A stretch of 64,000 nt of DNA from Psococerastis gibbosa. Its lineage: Eukaryota; Arthropoda; Insecta; Psocodea; Psocidae. The DNA lies in NCBI GenBank assembly GCA_963971405.1, contig OZ020487.1, forward strand, positions 31,481,371 to 31,545,370, given 5' to 3'. Below the pieces are notes generated by a model. That model ran no database searches. It saw only the letters and a program-made list of their open reading frames with translations, and was not told where the DNA came from. Every line of letters begins with the position of its first letter. Within the stretch, counting starts at the first letter, position 1. Both the position numbers and the translations under genes were made by a program. Positions 20,252-32,108 of this stretch are shown piece by piece.

Positions 20252-20660
20252 CTTTCCAATTTATACGTAGTATAAGGAAAGCTTTGTGATGGTCCAAATT
20301 TTCGATTCTGAGATTTCAACGGATTTACACGTTTTGAGGTCCCAGGAACCCAAAAAAGTGATTTTTACGAAATGTCTGTCTGTCGCTCTGTCTGTATGTC
20401 TGCCTGTCTGTTTCATTTTCATGAAAAATGACTAAAAAATAATTTATCTGCTAAATCTTTCGATCGCTGATTTCTACCGTCAGTCATGTTTTAGGTATTA
20501 AATTGAGTAACGAAACCGGACAGGTTGCTTTCCCAAAAAATTATTTGGTTTTGTGCAAAAAAAATGTTTTTGAAAAAATGATAGAAAATTCACGGTCAAA
20601 TGCATTGCGTGCCCTGCCATTATTGCTGTGTGTTAATTTGTTGGTCTGACCTATCTAGAA
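20252..20660 (+). repeat. Repeat family C, compact copy
   Basis: Starts TTGCTTTCCAATTTATACG and GTAGTATAAGGAAAGCTTTG; contains ACGAAATGTCTGTCTGTCGC and a degenerate (TCTG)n run. It then jumps to GAAAAATGACTAAAAAATAA ... GCATTGCGTGCCCTGCCATT. The same left and right parts flank longer internal sequence at 39,392-41,095. No ORF. Confidence 0.75.
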
Positions 20661-20689
20661 TTTACCTCACCTCCAGTGACGTCAGGTGG

Positions 20690-22485
20690 ACAACCCCCCC
20701 CCCCCCCCCGAGATGCCCGAAATTGAATTATAGGAAAATTATTTACCATGAAATTACTGATTTTCTCTAACTAGCCTACTAATTGATTAATTGGAAAGCA
20801 TGTTCTAGTAAACTCGGACCGGTTCTTATTTTAGTTTCGGGCATTATTGGTGTTGTATCGCTATGAATGTTTTTGCTGCTGGTTGACTTCCTCAATGTCT
20901 ATACCCGCAACAAAAATGGACGTACTTATCACATTGTAGCAGCAGCCGTACAGTTGCGTTTATAGAATTACTTACCCCGGGAATAAAATTATTATAATTA
21001 TGAATAAGCCCCAACATGACAAGTGACTAGAATAAAAGCTTTCAAATTATCGTTTATTACGCACTCATGTCATGCACTCATTTTTATATAAGATAGCACT
21101 CTAATGGCGTATCCCGAGCGCGCCCCTAATTAATTAATTATTATTATATATAGTCGTTAGTACTGAATCGGCCCTTACCTCTAGTTTCCTCTAGCGGGCC
21201 ATTGGCTGGTTTGATACCTTCCTGGGGAAAAGACCTCTAGTGCTTGATTATGTCTCTACAGCACAAGATAGATTTGTTGTTCAGAAGTGTAACATTATTA
21301 TTAATGCACGTCGGTTTATGCGTGGGAGGTCTAATAAATAATGGATTATCGTGTGCATCTTATTTCTGTCTCACTCCACCACTGATCCTCTCTTTGTACT
21401 GCATTTGAGCCTCCAACACTATGGCTACACTATGAACCAGAGGTTACGATACAGTAGGTCTAGCTAACCTTTCTTCCCCCATATTAATTCAGCTTAGAAG
21501 CTTCTTTTCCTCACTGGATAGAATATAGAAAACTGGTTAAAGTGTTGTGCTGCAAAAATTCTTTGCCCGCTCTTATGATTCAGGGTGAGGGTAGGCAAAG
21601 TAACGAAAAATGAAATCTGAAGCAAGTTGTCATGATATAAAAATACATTGTAAGAATATGGAAAAACATGGCGGTTTCCTATGGTTTCCACTTTCCCCAG
21701 TATTATCAACGATTGCGGGAGCCTCCCTTATAGGTAAACTCAGGTATAATAGAAATGGCTAAGATAACAGGTAGTCTTCGAAGACTATGTAGTTATGAAC
21801 ACTCGCCTATTTATCTCGCTTGTAAACAATTTAACGGAATGTAGATTTAGACGTTTTGAGGTACCAAACCCCCCAAAAAATAGCTGTCTGTATTTTTTTT
21901 TTGTTCAAAACCAAATCTTTGTGCATTATTATTGCATTAATAACGACTACAGTATATGTGAATTTAAGTGAAATCGTTAGAACCGTTTTTGAGAAATGAT
22001 GATTTTAGACATTTTTTGAGGTTTTTGGGGAAGAATATCCTGGTTGAAAAACCTGAGACACTGGTTTGGCAAGAGCACGGCTTCCTTTTTCAGAGCAGCA
22101 GTCTCCGAGGTACAAATTGCCATGATGTTATATTATTTACAATTATTTTATTATATTCCCGGGTAAGTTATTCTTTAAACACGATGGTATGTCTGCAGAG
22201 GCATGAAGAGATGTAGTTTTAGGGCCTGCTGGATATTGAGATGGGGCCTATTTGAAGCGAATTCCTCTCGCACTGGCCGACAACAATTCTGTGGCATCCA
22301 GAAATAGAAGTTTGCCTGTAGTTTGGACGAGGTCCAACTCCTCATTCCTCAGCAGTACTATCACCTCTTCTATCAAATAAACTTCTCTATCTCCTCACTG
22401 CCGTCACTCGGTTATTTGTATCTGGTTTATTCCATGTCGTGTGTATTATGAATCTGTCTGAATTGAAATCAGGAGATGCAATTTT
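20690..22485. other. Non-coding stretch with repeat scraps
   Basis: A C-tract at 20,694-20,709. A family C scrap at about 21,850-22,030 (GTTTTGAGGTACCA, then GTTTTTGAGAAATGATGATT). No gene supported. Confidence 0.45.
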
Positions 22486-22690
22486 AAAGTAGTGGTACGG
22501 ACTCTGACTCTCACCCGAAAGGTTGTTGGTTCGAGCCCCACACTGACTTCATTTTCTGGCCATGCTTCGGAGGGCATGTAAAGCAGGCGGTCCTGGGCCT
22601 TCCTAGTTGAGTGTAAGAGAGGGCTTTTCCGCTAGGTTGGCTTAGTATGAGAAACAACAAAAAGTCCTTATTATTATTATTAAAAAAAAA
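22486..22690 (+). mobile_element. tRNA-derived SINE, family S1, copy 2
   Basis: AGTAGTGGTACGGAC, CTCTCACCCGAAAGG, then B box GGTTCGAGCC, body CGGAGGGCATGTAAAGCAGG and GCTAGGTTGGCTTAGT, tail of TTA repeats. Same layout as 16,931. Confidence 0.8.
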
Positions 22691-23682
22691 ATATATATAT
22701 ATATATAAACATTATAAATAAGTAACAAAAATAACTTATTAAGCCTTGTTTAGCAGCACTGTATGAGTCTTATGTCACAAATAAGCGCTAGCTTGGGGAT
22801 GCGGGATGTTATTATTATGTAACTTATTATTATAATATTATGGTATTATTATGTAAGTTATTGTATTTTGTAAATATATGCTCCTAGTCCAGGGGATACT
22901 GGACAGGGAAAAGAAAGAAGAAAGATTATTATTATTGCTTGAGCGTGATAATTATACTATTATAGATATTGTTTTTTTTTTATATATATATATGAATATA
23001 TGAACCTTGTCCGGGGTTACTGGTCAAGAAAAAAAGTGAAGTGATTATTAAAGTATGAGAGGATATCGAAATTGAACTGCACTCTCATCCTCGTCTCGCA
23101 GCGTGGCCCAACTCCTCATTCCTGGTCCACTTTCGACAACTCAACGTTTAGGCTAGATCCGAGTTCATCTCCAAAATTCCATGATCAGTGACTGATGGCC
23201 CGTGATGAGAGGATGCGATTGTGGTAGCTTGGTATAATGTCGTTGTCGTAATACAATGCAGCTGTGTGCTCTAATAATTAGACACAACTCTGAGACCCCA
23301 CTATGGCGATTATTTTTATTTTAACCTGGGATTAAAGATGTAAACAAGAAAATTTAATAATGGAAAGGGCTGTTCAAAATTACATTTTTAATCCCAGTTT
23401 AAGAAAAGCCCGCTTCAATTAATTCAAATTACCATTTTCAGATAGTTTTCCCTTTTCACTTAATTCCTTTTAGATGGTTGGCGACTATATTTATTATTAT
23501 ATATATTATATATTTATTATTATTATTATAACACTGGAAAATGTTTTAAAAAATGCTTTGTACAATCATTGGCTGATGTATGCAATCTATTGTATTAATT
23601 TATCGTGCTTAAACAGAACTCGCTCTTCTCGGCTTTATTTTGGGGTTTACTACCTCTCTGGCGATGGTTGGTTTGGCTTTCC
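22691..23682. other. AT-rich stretch with simple repeats
   Basis: (AT)n runs near 22,690-22,706 and 22,981-22,994. A scrap related to the 23,955 palindrome core lies at about 23,325-23,405 (ATGTAAACAAGAAAATTTAA). No gene. Confidence 0.45.
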
Positions 23683-23942
23683 TATTTATCCATTAGTATA
23701 TAGGAAGCTTTGTGATGGTCGAGATTTTCGATTTCGAGATTTCAACGGATTTACATGTTTTGAGGTACCAGGAACCAAAAGGTTTTTTTTTACGAATTGT
23801 CTGTCTGTATGCAACTCGGTTTGGGGCCAAACAGAAGTACTCTATTGGTTTGATGAAATTCGGCATTTAAGTTCACAAAAATATTGTCCAGGGCTATATT
23901 TTTCATTTTGGCGGGTTTTATACCACAAAACCGATGCATTCT
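23683..23942 (+). repeat. Repeat family C, third copy
   Basis: CTATTTATCCATTAGTATAT, AAGCTTTGTGATGGTCGAG, ACGAATTGTCTGTCTGTATG, then TTTGATGAAATTCGGCAT and TTCACAAAAATATTGTCCAG. The (TCTG)n block is much shorter than in the other copies. Confidence 0.7.
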
Positions 23943-23954
23943 AACTTCAGGAGT

Positions 23955-24118
23955 CTGCAGCCTGATCGAGGCGATTATAATACCGGTAATTATTTAATCC
24001 TCTGGTAAACAAGATAATTTTATAATGGAAAGTGCTATTCAAAATTTGTTTGTTTACAGTTATAATCCTAGAGTATTTATTTAACCCCGGTATTATAAAC
24101 GCCCCGATCAGGCTGCAG
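23955..24118. mobile_element. Palindromic MITE family P, copy 1
   Basis: Ends CTGCAGCCTGATCGAGGCG and its complement; arms continue through ATTATAATACCGG to a core with AAACAAGATAATTTTATAAT. 164 bp, no ORF. Two more copies follow within 1.6 kb. Confidence 0.8.
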
Positions 24119-24873
24119 ATGTGTTTTAGGTGCTAAATAGACTAACAAAATCGAATAGGTTGTCCCGTCGATCAATCCAGAACTTTCGGATAGGGAAAAT
24201 CTATAGACAGCCGATATTTAACCATGGAACTATTTCATTGCCTATCACTACTATAATAATTGATAAATAGGAAAGCATGCACGGGTTCACTCCTACTCAC
24301 ACTACCTGCTCATTTTTGTTCTAGACTATCGATGAAAAAAATAGAAATAGGCTATGAGTGTTCTGACTATTTTTTTCTTATTTTTTAACCTTAGGCTGCC
24401 TTAACTTGGTTGGCAGTTTTCCAATAACGGTGTCAAATAAATAGTTGACAGATCAATAAAACATAAAGTGAAGTGGTCTATTTGTGTGGCTGGTGTGTGA
24501 ATGTGTGTTGTGTTTTATTGATGCATTCCAAACTGTTCATTTGTATTAACTGATGGCTTCACCTTCACATCTCTGCCAACTTCTACTTACTTTTTTTTGA
24601 AGTTCTCAACATTTGCTGATTGCTTTTGAAGTTCACTCCTAACCACATTCATATTATCTTTAAAAATTGGATTGGTGGCTACTGGGTGAATCCCGAGAAT
24701 CACAGTAAAGTGAGCGAGAGTATTTTGGGGTCGGAAAGTTGGATCTTGGTGAATAGTCTATAATCCGAATAATCCCGCCTATTATTATTGTTGTTACCCT
24801 TAAGCCACTGGACGGGTTTGTCCCGCGTTCACAAAACTACACATATGGGGTATCTATACTTTCTTTGTAGCAC
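24119..24873. other. Non-coding stretch, no gene seen
   Basis: No recognisable ORF or repeat. Confidence 0.4.
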
Positions 24874-25050
24874 CTGCAGCCTGATCGAGGCGATTATGAT
24901 ACCGGGGTTAAAAATAAATACCCTAGGATTATAACTGTAAACAAACAAATTTTGAATAGCACTTTCCATTATAAAATTATCTTGTTTACATTTTTATTAC
25001 CAGGGGATTAAATAAATACCGGTATTATAATCGCCTCGATCAGGCTGCAG
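24874..25050. mobile_element. Palindromic MITE family P, copy 2
   Basis: CTGCAGCCTGATCGAGGCGA at the left and TCGCCTCGATCAGGCTGCAG at the right are perfect complements over 20 bp. The core is in the opposite orientation to copy 1 (CTGTAAACAAACAAATTTTG first). Confidence 0.85.
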
Positions 25051-25506
25051 GTACGCACCATACCCTCAAGTTATATTTAAATGCTTATGATTTAATTGAT
25101 TATTCAATTAATGAATGTAGCATTCAAAACAAAAGCAAGCACAATTGTCTGCAAATGTTCTGCCTACAAAATATCCGTTTAATTCACCCTTCAAAGGGAG
25201 TGGAAAATGGCTTCCCCTTTAGCTTTTTGTGGTATAATATGAAAAAAGTAGAAGTAACACAAGAAATCGATGAGGTGCCCTTTGTTGGTTCATGTACATA
25301 TAGCGAATTCTCCCCTTACTAACTCAAAATGAAGTATGTGTATGAGACTGGGAATGGCAGCGGATGAAATACCACTATAGCGCACCCCCAATATATTACT
25401 GGCGACCAAACTATGCATATCGTTTATTGCCTTATTGAGCCTTTCCATGTGAGTTTGTGGAACGTCCTTCATAAACCGCATGATTTTGAATTTCGATATG
25501 GACCTT
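25051..25506. other. Spacer between MITE copies
   Basis: Nothing recognised. Confidence 0.35.
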
Positions 25507-25687
25507 CAGCAGCCTGATCGAGGCGATTATAATACCGGTGTTAAATAAATACCCTAGGATTATAGCTGTAAACAAACAAATTTTGAATAACACTTTCCAT
25601 TATAACAATAACATTATCTTGTTTACATTTTTAATACCAGGGGATTAAATAAATACCGGTATTATAATCGCCATGATCAGCCTGCTG
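25507..25687. mobile_element. Palindromic MITE family P, copy 3
   Basis: CAGCAGCCTGATCGAGGCG at the left, CGCCATGATCAGCCTGCTG at the right. Same core and orientation as copy 2, with small indels. Confidence 0.85.
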
Positions 25688-27270
25688 ATAAATAATTCCG
25701 GGGTCAGCATTCATTAACACACATCTTTTCTATGGGTGGAATCAGACAACGTTAACTTAACCTTTCGCTCCCCCACCCGCTTTTTTCCGAAGTAGAATTT
25801 GTAAATAAATATAGATCGTAGATATAAATGACGTCACAAATCTTTCAAATATTTCTCTGTTTTAGTATATAAGTGAGAGGGCATGTTTTGATGAAGAAAA
25901 TTCCAGTGGAGGGGTAGAGGACATCATCCTGTACCGACCCAGATACCATTAATAGATCAGGAGAATATCGATCCAAATAGGTCGTTGCACTCGATTTGGA
26001 AAACCCGCCTTAAGCTCGGTAAGCCTCCCTACTATACGCATAACGTAAAAGTAAATTGAAAAGTACGAAAGCAAGGGCGAATCCTGGGATCTCCCAATTT
26101 TTCGCCAAGCACCAGATACAATGAGCTTTTTTGACAAAATAAAAAAATTATTCAAAACAAGTAACTTTTTAAAAATGTATCTCCCCCCTCCCCAAAATCC
26201 TAGATCCGCCTGTATACAGAAGTTTTTTTAACCAACAGCTTACTGTACATTTTTATGAGAGCATGTTGTATAAGATGTTTCTCTGAATTACAAGCGTTTT
26301 AACACTATTATAGCATGACATTGACTGCTGTATCATCCCGGGAAGAACAGTACCTAATTACTTCACTACTATGACAGGTTTCACAACTACATTCCAGTAA
26401 AAAAATCTTATTTGCGACACAATGCCGCAAAATGAAGGGAAATCTATTGGCAGCAGTATTGCGAGGAGGGGAAAAGTGTAAAACTTCAAATATTTAGATG
26501 CCATTTAGGCTACCGGAAAGCACCCCCTAAAATTCGCTAGTTTTGAACATTTAATTGCTTAGGTAGAACTGGTAGAAGTTGTGCCTGTTGTTGTACGTCT
26601 TTTGCAGTTCTGGTAAGATATAAATTTGCCATTAAGTTTATCTTTTATTACGAACTATAAAATCCGCCGAGTAACAAAACCCCATGTTATACGTGACTGA
26701 GTCCGATATTATAAAGTTACCTCGTTGGCATGCAAGTTGAATGGGCAACATAATTTTTATAGCTGGCCCATGATGTTTTATACCCAGACTTGACCTTGGG
26801 ACATCATCTCTTGGAAATGGAACAGACTGCACTTTTGCATTGTAGTTTATTTGAGAATTCTTATAAAAATATGACTTCGTACGATAATAAGTCGCTATGA
26901 TTAATAATCCAATAAGCTCAAATTGAGAATTGTATGTTCTAGAGTTAAAGTTGTTCAAATTGTAGTTGTAGCAGAACACGATTTGCGTCGTTTTGTTTAC
27001 CATAGCCCTTCTGGGCTTTTGGTGAACCATTTATTTCTTCTGCAGTCCACCCCTCCCTAGTCCCTGATTCCTATTACTTTTACGAAGGTTTTACGTACTC
27101 ATTCATCATTCGCATGCCTGGTTCCAAATTTCGGTGTATAGTTCCTCCGTATGAACCCCGCAATTTTTAAGCTAACCATTTAGGGACGTGCCTACCATCG
27201 ATATCCATCTATTATAGGTTAGCTGGTAGAGTAGCCCTTCGGGCTAAAGCTCGCCTAATGTATAGACGTC
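25688..27270. other. Non-coding stretch; possible MITE end at 26,172-26,216
   Basis: CCCCCCTCCCCAAAATCCTA and GATCCGCCTG at about 26,177-26,213 resemble the reverse of the CAGGGGCGGATCCAG-type end at 12,220. The 130-codon minus-strand frame at 26,638-27,030 shows no domain. No gene supported. Confidence 0.4.
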
Positions 27271-27271
27271 T

Positions 27272-27295
27272 TTCATTCATTCATTCATTCATTCA
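27272..27295 (+). repeat. (ATTC)n microsatellite
   Basis: Six tandem ATTC units following a sequence with a weak tRNA A-box look (TTAGCTGGTAGAG at 27,221-27,233). Confidence 0.8.
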
Positions 27296-27321
27296 CTATA
27301 GAATTGCATCCTTATAAGAAC

Positions 27322-27501
27322 TTTTTTTATTTAAAAAAAGATAAATCGCATACAAACAATTTAATGAATGTATCCGATTGACCTTTTCAGTCGCCTCTGT
27401 AGGTTATTACCCGTGATGAGTACGACACGTCTCCGATTGCATGGCGTGTACAGACTCGCACAAGTGCAAGCAAGTTACCACCTGGCCATCGAAGTCGATA
27501 C
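27322..27501 (-). mobile_element. SINE-like repeat family S2, copy 2
   Basis: GAATGTATCCGATTGACCTT, ACGACACGTCTCCGATTGC, GACTCGCACAAGTGCAAGC and TGGCCATCGAAGTCGATA; T-rich left edge. About 80-85% like copy 1 by eye. Confidence 0.65.
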
Positions 27502-28565
27502 TACTGCATGGCGCCGCTATGACGCTATGCATTGGAACATGGCGGTGTCGCTCAGCATTCCTTACGGATACTTTCCAAGCTGTGGTGGGACCGTAGTTTT
27601 TTTTATTTTCAAGCCATTACATAGCTTGTGCGAAGACGGGGCTTAATTCATGAATTGATGTGAGAAATTTTGACTAACTTACGCTGCCTGCGGATTATTT
27701 TAAACTGTCTTTGGCCAGATCCATGCAGATTCAAAATACATGTCTATTTTTGAAATGTCACTTCTCTCTCCTAATAAAAACGATTTTTTGCTGTTGAATA
27801 ACTGTGTCATTGGACCAGAGAGAAACCCTCTAAATGCAAATAATATTACTGACGAAGCCTCAAGTCTTTTACGAGCATACGGGTTTACGTGACTTGGTGA
27901 AAATATTTGTGTACTCTATACATTTCTCAACAAAATACATTCTGTATAGCTTGTTTTTTCCAGTTCGCCATACTTTGTTTGTTGTCTGCCTTTTGAGTGC
28001 TTTGTTACAATGTTGTACAGTGCCAAAATAGAACTTGGAGTATATTCTTATAAGACTCAATGTTTTTTCGATATTACAATTACTGTAATTATTATTCACT
28101 GTAGGAACATCTGTACGTAATTACTTCACATCTGATATATATTTTTATGAGACTAGTCTGCCGGAGCTGGTGTCGCAATGGGATGGTTATTCTGTCGCCT
28201 TATTTCGCCACTGTCGGCTGTGGTTTTTAATCAATCCAATGGTGACAATGACTGGTTGCTAATTGACCATTAGTGTTTAATGTCCATTCTCTCCGGTGGA
28301 GGATGCGGTCGGCTGAATTCTGCAGGTATCGCTACTGCTGGCCTCGAGATAGGCGGCTCTTCTATACCAGAGATTGGCCATTCTTCCCGTGAGATTAGTC
28401 GCTTCCTTATGTATCACTCAACAGATTAATGCTACTATACATAGCCATTGCTAGCGTGCGCTTGAGATCTATGCAGGAGAGATGAGACACACGTTCCCGC
28501 CCTAGGATATTTTTGAATCACCTCGGCTAATCAGGGCACTATCATGCCTTGGACGCTTCCAAACA
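27502..28565. other. Non-coding stretch, no gene seen
   Basis: Only short open frames without content. Confidence 0.4.
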
Positions 28566-28776
28566 GTTTCGTCGTGGCTGTAAGTTTTGGTCTGATTTGT
28601 TAAATTAAAACGTAGCAGATGACCGTCGCTGGCCGAAGTAGAAATATCCTATCTCTAATAATATATGGAACTCTATAGCGTTTACTTTAAAAGTTATCGT
28701 GTTGAAAGAATGTTTATGTCTTTATTTTCTTCAATATTATCTCTATTGTCTCTATATACTGTAGCACTAGTCCCTA
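28566..28776 (+). repeat. Direct repeat R1, left copy
   Basis: TTTCGTCGTGGCTGTAAGTT ... ATATGGAACTCTATAGCGTT ... TCTTCAATATTATCTCTAT. Repeated at 29,107-29,330, where 24 extra bases follow GGCCGAAGT. Confidence 0.85.
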
Positions 28777-28838
28777 GGCGGGGTTTCCATCGACCTCTCA
28801 TTGCAGAATGCACATACGTTGATGTGGTAGCAGTAATC
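28777..28838. mobile_element. Solitary left end of the GGCGGGG MITE family
   Basis: GGCGGGGTTTCCATCGACCT and TCATTGCAGAATGCACATAC, then GATGTGGTAGCAG. It mixes the inner-element end with the GTGGTAGCAG motif of the outer family and stops before any right end. Confidence 0.6.
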
Positions 28839-28847
28839 ATTAATAAA

Positions 28848-29096
28848 GGCGGAGTTTCCACCGACCTCTTATTGCAGAATGCAAATGACATTGACGGAAA
28901 TTTTTGTTTTACTCTATGCCATAGTTAAAATTGATCAATGATCATTGAGCAAGATCACAAACAAACTAAAATTAAAAAATGGCGTCATGGGATATGTTAA
29001 GTACAAACATTTTAATAGATTTCTATAAAAAGAAAAATTCAAATTTCCGTCAATGTCATTTGCATTCTGCAATGAGAGGTCGGTGGAAACCCCGCC
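28848..29096. mobile_element. Solo inner MITE (249 bp)
   Basis: GGCGGAGTTTCCACCGACCT at the left, complement GGTCGGTGGAAACCCCGCC at the right; arms run through TTGCAGAATGCAAATGACAT and TGACGGAAAT. The core contains TTAAAATTGATCAATGATCA and ATGGCGTCATGGGATATGT. It is the same as the inner part of the foldbacks at 5,330 and 58,502 but lacks their outer arms. Confidence 0.85.
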
Positions 29097-29106
29097 TAAG
29101 CCCTTA

Positions 29107-29330
29107 GTTTCGTCGTGGCTGTAAGTTTTAGTCTGATTTGTTGAATTAAAACGTGGCAGGTGGCCGTCTCTGGCCGAAGTGGTTGAAGACCCCCTTGGCG
29201 GGAACAAATATCCTATCTCTCATAATATATGGAACTCTATAGCGTTTGGGTTAAAAGTTATAGTCTTGAAAGAATGTGTATATCTTTGTTTTCTTCAATA
29301 TTATCTCTATATGGTGTAGCAATAGCCACT
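29107..29330 (+). repeat. Direct repeat R1, right copy
   Basis: Second copy of 28,566-28,776, with GTTGAAGACCCCCTTGGCGG as extra sequence in the middle. The two copies bracket the MITE. Confidence 0.85.
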
Positions 29331-29338
29331 AGCCCTTA

Positions 29339-29500
29339 GTGGGCTTTGGCGCCTCTGCCCCAGTTCTCGCGATTTCGGACCATCTCCACCATCCTCGGAG
29401 TTCAGTCTTTGTTTTTCCCTTCCAGCCGTTTCGTGGGCCTCGTCCAAGAAGCAGCATACTCAGGTTTCACTCTCTGTTCGTCATACACCCTCTGTTCTAC
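29339..29500 (-). pseudogene. Non-LTR retrotransposon C-terminal scrap
   Basis: Minus-strand reading gives RGPRNGWKGKTKT, then LRGWWRWSEIARTGAEAP. This is the 'GRP..W.D.....LR.WW.....R..W' end block of endonuclease-reverse transcriptases. No upstream domains; 5'-truncated. Confidence 0.5.
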
Positions 29501-29579
29501 GACCTATTTCTTCGAAGTTGGATTGATCTATGAGGAAATCTTCATGTACATAATCCAACTTCTTGTTTTACTTATGTAG

Positions 29580-30009
29580 GTGTCGGTATTGGTGGACTTG
29601 GATCCATGTTCAGCAACCATTCATGAAGGCAATCGTGGAATTACATACCCAAATATTTTAAATGGGCATTTAGATATTCAGTATAGCCGGTCCTCTAAAT
29701 ATACTCTTACACATATAAACGAAATATCTCTATGCTCAGAATAATGAATATTCGAGCTAGGGATTTTTCCGAGTGGAGTGATGGGAGTTGTTCCTCTAAT
29801 TGAGCTTTATGAACTTGCTCCATCATCATCAACTTTTACAATATTGTTACATAACCCTAAAAACCACGCAGCATTTTCCACTTCTCAGTTTTACTTACAA
29901 TACCAATCTAAACATTTTTTTAGTGTTGAATGTGGTCGACTTAAAAAAATAGTATTTAATATTTTTAATTTAATATTTAATAGTAATTTCATATGAAAAA
30001 ACTACAATT
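29580..30009. other. Non-coding stretch
   Basis: An open frame at 29,778-29,996 resembles the tail of a LINE-type or gene-derived sequence only vaguely; no call. Confidence 0.35.
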
Positions 30010-30147
30010 TCGAAAATTGAAAATTCCTTATTATATGATGCATGAAGTAGTCTTCTGCAACTAAAATGAGCCAATTCTTTAATAACTTGCTTAGTTAATT
30101 GAATAAAAAATAAAAAGTATTAAATTTCGGGTTGCCAATTTCCTAAT
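30010..30147 (+). repeat. Repeat family E, copy 1
   Basis: ATATGATGCATGAAGTAGTC, CTTGCTTAGTTAATTGAATA and TTAAATTTCGGGTTGCCAAT. Present again at 51,170-51,309. Confidence 0.8.
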
Positions 30148-30837
30148 TAAATCACAAACAAAAACTAAAAGTATTTGAATTGATCTACATGTGCCTAATA
30201 TCATCATAGAATTATCAAAAATTTAATAAAATTAATTTCATGAACTACTTGGAAATGTCGCCCTAAACCGTTACTCAAGTTAAACCTATTCGTAATTATA
30301 ATAGGCATATTTATATACCCATGGTATAACACTCTTAATGTCGTAACGTACCTATCTTGTAAATACTGTATTTTCAGAATGAAATCATTATATTGCTAAG
30401 TACCCACTACCATATAACTTAATATTGTGTCATAGGTTTCAGGATTAAGTTAGGCGGGTACATTTAAGCGGTCAGTGAAGTATGAAGAGCGCGGTCTACG
30501 TCACACACCTGCTCCTCCAGAAATTGCTCATTTCCTTCCCAAGCCACTGCCCGTCTTTAGAAATTTCCCATTTATAATACTGCTTGCCTAGTGCAAAGGT
30601 CCCCATCCTCAAAGGCTTGTGTAAGACGGCATTTTTTTATTTTCACTCTTCATTTACGCATTTAATTTTTTTATTAATACAATAGGTACAGTAAATTTCA
30701 ATGAAAATGGCGGTCAGACTAAAAAATATTTAGCGGTAAAATTTTAAGTCATTAAGCTTTGCTCTTTTGTGCTGTGGTTTGAGCGTGGGGCAGCTATAGC
30801 CCCACTATATATACAATCGAAATTTGAGAAAATAGAA
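30148..30837. other. Non-coding stretch, no gene seen
   Basis: AT-rich; nothing recognised. Confidence 0.4.
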
Positions 30838-30915
30838 AAACTGGGCTGGGACTCGAACCCACGATCTACGCCTAACCGGGGCGTTGTCTTAACCGCTCGA
30901 CCATGAGCCCGCACA
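30836..30915 (-). other. Degenerate tRNA-like sequence (tRNA pseudogene or SINE head)
   Basis: Read on the minus strand it has an A-box-like TGGTCGAGCGGTTAAG, an anticodon-type stem ACGCC/GGCGT with a 7-nt loop lacking U33, a perfect B box GGTTCGAGTCC and a TTTTT run just downstream. Acceptor-stem pairing is poor (GGGCT/AGCCC only). I therefore do not call a functional tRNA. Confidence 0.5.
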
Positions 30916-31979
30916 AGAACAGTAATTGATGTATATCCTCTGTATATGCTCGTTTTGACGTAGCACTATACGATATATGTATGTATATACATTGTATCAG
31001 CTGGATCCCCGGATCAGTTGGTTATTCACAATTGTGGCACAAGACTTGGCAAGGGCTGTAACTATACCAGATGCCCAAGAATAGTACGTCCCTATTTCAA
31101 CACTCCCATATTTACTTATCTGCCTCAATATTTAACAAGCTACCAGAAAACATTAAATTTACCACTTCTACAAAACTCTTCAAAAAAAAAGAATTAAAGC
31201 CTATCTTAATCCTAATACATACCATACAAAAACATAGGCTACTAGAAGAATGCATACTAAAAAATAAGGATGTTTCATTATTTTTTATATTTCTTTTTAA
31301 AGAATGGTAAACAAATTTAATACTCCTAATATTACCCGCTATTGTGACCCATCTCTTATTCTATTAAGTTGATTTTTATTTTATTTTTATGTTTATTTTC
31401 TTTAAGGATAGGTTTCATTTAGGTTAAGTTTTTTTTTTTTTTAATTTGAAGGGACGGGAACCAGGCCTTTGGGATCCCGCTTTACAAATATAAAATTGTC
31501 TCAAATTATGTATTGTTTGAGTAATTACACGATTTATTTATTTATTTATATATGTATATATATATAAAATAATATATACAAAATAATAAATATATATATA
31601 TATATACTGGAGCCAAAATAATATTCATTTTTTTTGTGGGGTGACCCAACACCCCTGAAAGGGCTACTTCAAGCAATGCTATGCATGCACATATACAGTA
31701 TGTTTTTCTAGATGAGTATCGATTCCACAAGCCATTGGTTTGTCGGTTAGACAGCTTGGCAATGTGGAATAGGATTCTGATTATCGTGTTACCTATCACA
31801 CTAATCATTTGCGTGTCTCTATTACAATAATAATATGATGCCAAATTACCGTGCAAAAACCGCTCGAAACAAGCCGTACAATCGGCATAGACTACAATGT
31901 AGTGAAAGAAAACGGTAAATTTTCAGAATTAAATAATTCTTGTTGAAAATTTCCCGTTCTTTTTTTGAATGAAAAATCA
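30916..31979. other. AT-rich stretch with dinucleotide repeats
   Basis: AT/ATT repeats at 31,545-31,605. No supported gene. Confidence 0.45.
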
Positions 31980-32108
31980 AGGGGATGTAAGTAATTTATT
32001 GAATTTATTCGAATGACCTCTGTAGGTAATACCTGTTTTGATTTACGACAGGTCTCTCCCATCGCCTGATGTTTAGAGAGTCGCACAAGTACTAACAAGC
32101 TACAACTA
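31980..32108 (-). mobile_element. SINE-like repeat family S2, diverged copy
   Basis: TTGAATTTATTCGAATGACC, TTACGACAGGTCTC and GAGTCGCACAAGTACTAAC match the family body with many changes. No T-rich edge. Confidence 0.5.

Noticed and set aside
26638..27030. 130-codon minus-strand frame
   Set aside because: Composition of random AT-rich sequence; no motif or regulatory context.
27221..27262. Possible tRNA or SINE head (TTAGCTGGTAGAG)
   Set aside because: Only an A-box-like string; no B box or cloverleaf.
30836..30915. Functional tRNA gene
   Set aside because: Good A and B boxes, but poor acceptor pairing and no U33 in the anticodon loop; kept only as a tRNA-like sequence.
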